This document shows, one piece after another, positions 34,491 through 37,325 of a DNA stretch of 37,325 nucleotides. The stretch's first letter is position 1, and the number at the start of each line of letters is the position of its first letter. The notes beneath the pieces are model-generated. The model saw nothing but the letters and a program-made list of their open reading frames with translations. It was not told the DNA's origin and did not search any database. Location: the IMG/VR virus record IMGVR_UViG_3300007522_000035, positions 1 to 37,325 of that record, one strand, 5' to 3'. The DNA is from a virus. Position numbers and translations under genes: made by a program.

Positions 34491-36045
34491 TTACGCATCG
34501 GATTTTGAAGTAGAACAGACACGCCTGTCGATCTCGGCAGCGAAACTGGCACACAACATCCTCGAAGAGCTAACCGCAGACTACGGCACTCAGAATAACG
34601 GCGATGAACTGCCGCACGGCGGAGAAGAGCCGTACGACGCGAATCTGGGATGCATATCGGTAAACAGCGTCATGGTCCTCGGCGACTCTCTGTCCAGAGT
34701 CTGCTGGGGGTCGAACGCGATGAACAACAGAGCGTATTACATCGCCGACACAGGCCACGTCGTCACGGTGAAGCCGAAGACTGACGGGTCATCCGCAGCG
34801 GCCGACCGCGTCCAGAAGTTCCTTGAACTTTGGATGAAAGAGAACGATTGGAAGTCACGGCAGTCGGAAGTCAGCCAGCGACTCGACCGTCACGGCGAGG
34901 TGTTCGACACGATCGTCTACGACGACGACGGGATTTTGCGAGTGAACTTCGCAGAGCCTACGGATCTCGACGAAGACCCGACATCAGAGTACGCCAACGT
35001 GGACCCGGAGACCGAGAAGAAGAAGTACATCGAGCTTCTGGGTGTGCGCCGGACGAACAACCTGCAGTACAAGCCCGTCGCATACCACATCGACGGAAAC
35101 TGGTACGACGACCTCCGCGTAAAAACGCCGATGGGATCACTCCCCGACCTGCTGCCAGAAGACCGCACGCTGATCCAGCATCGAAAGCGGAACTGCCTCG
35201 CAAACGACCCCCGTGGAGTCACGATCTACTGGCCGGTGCGAGAAGAGTTGATCTGGGCCAAGAAACTACTGTCAAATCTGATGCGAACGTCAGGGTTCCA
35301 GGCAGCGTTCGGCGCGATCCGCACAATGATGGCTGGATCTGGCGCGGACCAGGTAAAAAGCTGGCTCGGCTCGCAGCAGACAGGCGGCGGAGCCACAGGG
35401 CAGAACGAAACTTACGACTTCCCGTCCCCCGCAGTCGTCACCGTACCATCGACGATAAAGTACGAGTTCCCGGAGACAGGTCAGGGAGCCACGAATCACA
35501 TCGAAGTGCTGACATCACTGCTCCGCGCGTGCGCAGCAGGACTCAGATGCCCGGAATTCATGCTGACCGCAAACGTGAGTGAAGGTAACTTCGCATCGAC
35601 GCTGGTCAGCGAAGGACCGTTCCACAAGGGAATGACGTTTGAGCAGCACCTCATGGTCCGGGAAGACGAGCGGATTCTGGAGCAGGCAGTCAGGTACGCA
35701 GAGACTAAAGGAGATCACGACCTGAAGGAAGGCGACTGGGAAGCGGTCATGCTTGAGATAAAGCCACCGAGAGTGCAGACACGCAACCGGAAGGAAGACT
35801 TCGATGTGAACCACGAACTTTTCGACGCTGGACAACTGTCAGGAAAGAGTTGGCTCGCCTCAGAAGGTCGCGACTACGAATCAGAGCAGGCACAGCGCAA
35901 ATCTGAACTCGCAGCAGAGTTGGATCTGCCTGCAGGCAGCATCCTCGCAAAGCAGCAGACAGACCCCGGACCAATCACAAAGTCGAAAACAGACCCGATG
36001 GCCGAAAAAGGAGTTTCCAAGGTAAATTCGAAAACTCGGAAGTAA
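34462..36045 (+). CDS. Portal protein
   Basis: 527 aa; AGGAG seven bases before the ATG. Its position right after terL, its size, and segments such as NVSEGNFASTLVSEGPFHKGMTFEQHLMVREDERILEQAVRYA and LIWAKKLLSNLMRTSGFQAAFGAIRTMM fit a siphovirus/podovirus portal, the dodecameric ring through which DNA is packaged. The C-terminus is Lys/Thr-rich. No motif is diagnostic alone, so the call rests on context plus overall pattern. Confidence 0.8.
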   Translation: MLRANNRIHDYASDFEVEQTRLSISAAKLAHNILEELTADYGTQNNGDELPHGGEEPYDANLGCISVNSVMVLGDSLSRVCWGSNAMNNRAYYIADTGHVVTVKPKTDGSSAAADRVQKFLELWMKENDWKSRQSEVSQRLDRHGEVFDTIVYDDDGILRVNFAEPTDLDEDPTSEYANVDPETEKKKYIELLGVRRTNNLQYKPVAYHIDGNWYDDLRVKTPMGSLPDLLPEDRTLIQHRKRNCLANDPRGVTIYWPVREELIWAKKLLSNLMRTSGFQAAFGAIRTMMAGSGADQVKSWLGSQQTGGGATGQNETYDFPSPAVVTVPSTIKYEFPETGQGATNHIEVLTSLLRACAAGLRCPEFMLTANVSEGNFASTLVSEGPFHKGMTFEQHLMVREDERILEQAVRYAETKGDHDLKEGDWEAVMLEIKPPRVQTRNRKEDFDVNHELFDAGQLSGKSWLASEGRDYESEQAQRKSELAAELDLPAGSILAKQQTDPGPITKSKTDPMAEKGVSKVNSKTRK

Positions 36046-36051
36046 ATCCAG

Positions 36052-36080
36052 TTGCACAGAGTCGATGAAATCAATACAAC
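36052..36080 (+). promoter_or_regulatory. Possible promoter for the head genes
   Basis: TTGCAC and TACAAC separated by 17 nt in the 87-bp gap after the portal gene. The match to sigma70 boxes is only moderate. A start here would allow stronger expression of scaffold and capsid than of terminase and portal. Confidence 0.3.
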
Positions 36081-36132
36081 TAATCCATATAAGTGAATAA
36101 ATGTCAAAATGTCATTATGGCAAAAGGACAGA

Positions 36133-36222
36133 ATGATGGGTTGCAAGAAATGTGGAAGTAAGAAAACTGCACCGAGGCCGCAGCCTCCTGCGAAGCCTGC
36201 CGACGTGAAAGAATCTAAGTGA
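36133..36222 (+). CDS. 29-aa peptide with CKKC motif
   Basis: ATGATG start with AAGGA four to seven bases upstream; product MMGCKKCGSKKTAPRPQPPAK plus a short acidic/basic tail. The stop overlaps the GTG of the next gene (GTGA). Tiny, but the ribosome site and the coupling support translation. The Cys near the N-terminus could in principle be modified, but there is no hydrophobic signal for lipoprotein export. Confidence 0.5.
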   Translation: MMGCKKCGSKKTAPRPQPPAKPADVKESK

Positions 36223-37217
36223 GCGTAACCCAGGACACAATTGCATCTGAAGACGCCTTCGAATCAGTTGGTCTTGCCGACGTTGATGCCGAAAAGGGCA
36301 TCGCCGTTGGAGTGAAGTTGCTCGGTCTTCGGTCGCGTAACAGTAGGAACTACGACACACCGGGTGTCCGGAAGACAGCGATCAAGCATTTGTCTGGCTC
36401 TCGGGTTTACATCAATCATCCAGCCAAGGCGACCGACAACCGGGACTATCACGACAAGTTCGGCGTTGTTAGTGAAAATGTAGAATACCGCGAAGGCAAA
36501 GGCTATTTTGGAACGATTTATTTCAATCCACAGCATGCCGCCGCAAGTCAGTTCGTGTGGGATATCACACACGCCCCGAAAACAATGGGAATGTCAGTAA
36601 ACGCATCGATCGAGAGTGAAAAGCCTGTAAAAGGCAAGGACTCTGATGTGAATGCGATCGAATCGATCAGGTCAGTGGACGTTGTCACTAATCCGGCTAC
36701 TACGGATGGTATTTTCGAAGAACACATCGAGGAAGAAGAAGAAATGGCACTGACACTCGAAGAAATCAAAAAGCATCCAGAACTGATCAAGTCAATTCTG
36801 GAAGAGCACAATTCTGAAGCCACTGAGCAGGCTGAACTCATCGCTGCGAAGAAGTCCGCGAAAGACCTGCAGGATCGTTTGGATGCCATCGAATCAGAGC
36901 GAGCCGCCGAGAAACTGACGGCAGCGATGACGACCGAATTCGCGAAGATCTTCGAGTCTGTTGAGATTGCTCCCGACTTGATGAAAGAGGTTGTTGAGTG
37001 CGCCTGCGAAATGGCGGAACCACAACGCAAGAAGTTCGCGGGAGTCATGTCGAAAATGTCTCCGATGTTCATTCAGGTTCCTGATGACGAGGAAGAGGAA
37101 GAGACATCTGCGGCACCTGCGAAGGAAGAAGTCGAAGAAAAGACTTACAGTCCTGGCCGAAAAAAGCCAAAGGCTGGATCGAAACTGAATCTCCTGAGTG
37201 CAATGGGTCTGAAGTAA
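36219..37217 (+). CDS. Prohead protease fused to scaffolding domain
   Basis: 332 aa, GTG start coupled to the preceding peptide. Residues about 20-170 look like a phage capsid maturation protease (VGVKLLGLRSRNSRNY, VYINHPAKAT, GYFGTIYFNPQHAAASQFVWDI, MGMSVNASIES, RSVDVVTNPATTDGIFEEH). The remainder is an acidic, helical scaffold-type domain (EEIKKHPELIKSILEEHNSEA...LQDRLDAIESERAAEKL) and a basic tail. It would guide capsid assembly and then cleave proteins of the prohead. No catalytic residues are assigned. Confidence 0.75.
   Translation: MSVTQDTIASEDAFESVGLADVDAEKGIAVGVKLLGLRSRNSRNYDTPGVRKTAIKHLSGSRVYINHPAKATDNRDYHDKFGVVSENVEYREGKGYFGTIYFNPQHAAASQFVWDITHAPKTMGMSVNASIESEKPVKGKDSDVNAIESIRSVDVVTNPATTDGIFEEHIEEEEEMALTLEEIKKHPELIKSILEEHNSEATEQAELIAAKKSAKDLQDRLDAIESERAAEKLTAAMTTEFAKIFESVEIAPDLMKEVVECACEMAEPQRKKFAGVMSKMSPMFIQVPDDEEEEETSAAPAKEEVEEKTYSPGRKKPKAGSKLNLLSAMGLK
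36744..37217 (+). CDS. Possible independent scaffold from an internal in-frame start
   Basis: An ATG at residue 176 of the protease-scaffold (MALTLEEIKKHPELIK) follows a GAGGAAGAAGAAGAA stretch that can act as a ribosome site. It would yield a 157-aa scaffold alone, as with Nu3 inside the lambda C gene. The purine run also encodes the Glu-rich linker, so the site could be incidental. Confidence 0.4.
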   Translation: MALTLEEIKKHPELIKSILEEHNSEATEQAELIAAKKSAKDLQDRLDAIESERAAEKLTAAMTTEFAKIFESVEIAPDLMKEVVECACEMAEPQRKKFAGVMSKMSPMFIQVPDDEEEEETSAAPAKEEVEEKTYSPGRKKPKAGSKLNLLSAMGLK

Positions 37218-37267
37218 ACGAACGCATCACGTAAGTTTTGTTTTTGAATTTTCCGGAGTAATGAATC

Positions 37268-37325
37268 ATGCCAAATTGCCTTCACGCGATGCATCAGTAT
37301 GGGAATGTCCCGTTGCTTTACGCAG
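37268..37325 (+). CDS. Start of a gene cut by the window end (major capsid protein by position)
   Basis: ATG 37268 lies nine bases after GGAG and opens MPNCLHAMHQYGNVPLLYA to the window edge. The position immediately after the scaffold is where the major capsid gene is expected. Nineteen residues are too few to confirm it. An ATG at 37261 in another frame is too close to the GGAG. Confidence 0.5.
   Translation, partial: MPNCLHAMHQYGNVPLLYA

Noticed and set aside
34830-35582. 250-codon frame overlapping the portal gene
   Set aside because: Arg-rich composition typical of an out-of-frame reading of a GC-rich gene; the portal frame has the ribosome site and longer coherent sequence.
36101-36136. 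11-codon upstream frame before the CKKC peptide
   Set aside because: No ribosome site and no repetition elsewhere; I cannot separate it from chance.

Overview
The window is part of a tailed double-stranded DNA phage genome (Caudoviricetes). The right end carries the head morphogenesis genes in the usual order: large terminase, portal, a fused prohead protease and scaffold, and the first codons of what is probably the major capsid protein. The left end carries distal tail or fibre genes and two small membrane proteins. The main tail genes and the lysin lie outside the window. Genes are packed tightly, with many ATGA, TAATG and GTGA start/stop overlaps and clear AGGAG-type ribosome sites. The recognisable promoters look like sigma70 promoters, so the host is a bacterium. 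Nothing in the sequence identifies the host. No integrase, excisionase or repressor is recognisable, so I see no evidence of a temperate lifestyle.

Layout: (1) 74-4271, plus strand: membrane protein pair, beta-helix tail spike or fibre, BppU-like baseplate or tail protein, small accessory proteins. (2) 4290-17008, minus strand: a long early/replication block read from a divergent control region near 17.1 kb. It holds a GTG-started AEP primase-polymerase, a lone MutS domain-I protein, a CsrA homologue, a SNF2-type helicase, an abundant-looking acidic protein that may bind ssDNA, a TrpF-like TIM barrel and many small unknowns. A roughly 1-kb interval (6466-7454) in this block has no protein gene. 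It holds a cluster of tRNA genes and strange tRNA-like structures plus inverted and direct repeats. (3) 17153-24040, plus strand: small early proteins, then a NUMOD4/HNH gene, a PAPS-reductase-family protein, a UvrD-like helicase and a VRR-NUC nuclease. (4) 24041-31285, plus strand: an accessory region of very small genes, rich in repeats. It contains three different tandem arrays, three near-identical promoter-leader cassettes, hairpin terminators and a GP88-family protein. (5) 31398-37325, plus strand: HNH-AP2 gene, then the packaging and head module.

The most unusual structures are: the triplicated promoter with an apparently leaderless 8-codon reading frame (25.2-26.0 kb); the tandem arrays directly before it; nine copies of a 14-bp motif in opposed orientations that stay in frame inside the helicase gene (21.6-22.0 kb); the tRNA-like cluster; the lone MutS mismatch-recognition domain; and the phage CsrA. 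HNH/AP2 homing-type genes occur at least five times, two of them visibly degenerate, and two share an upstream hairpin-terminator arrangement.

All assignments come from reading the sequence and translations by eye; no database search was run. Small genes without a named family are described only by what is visible.
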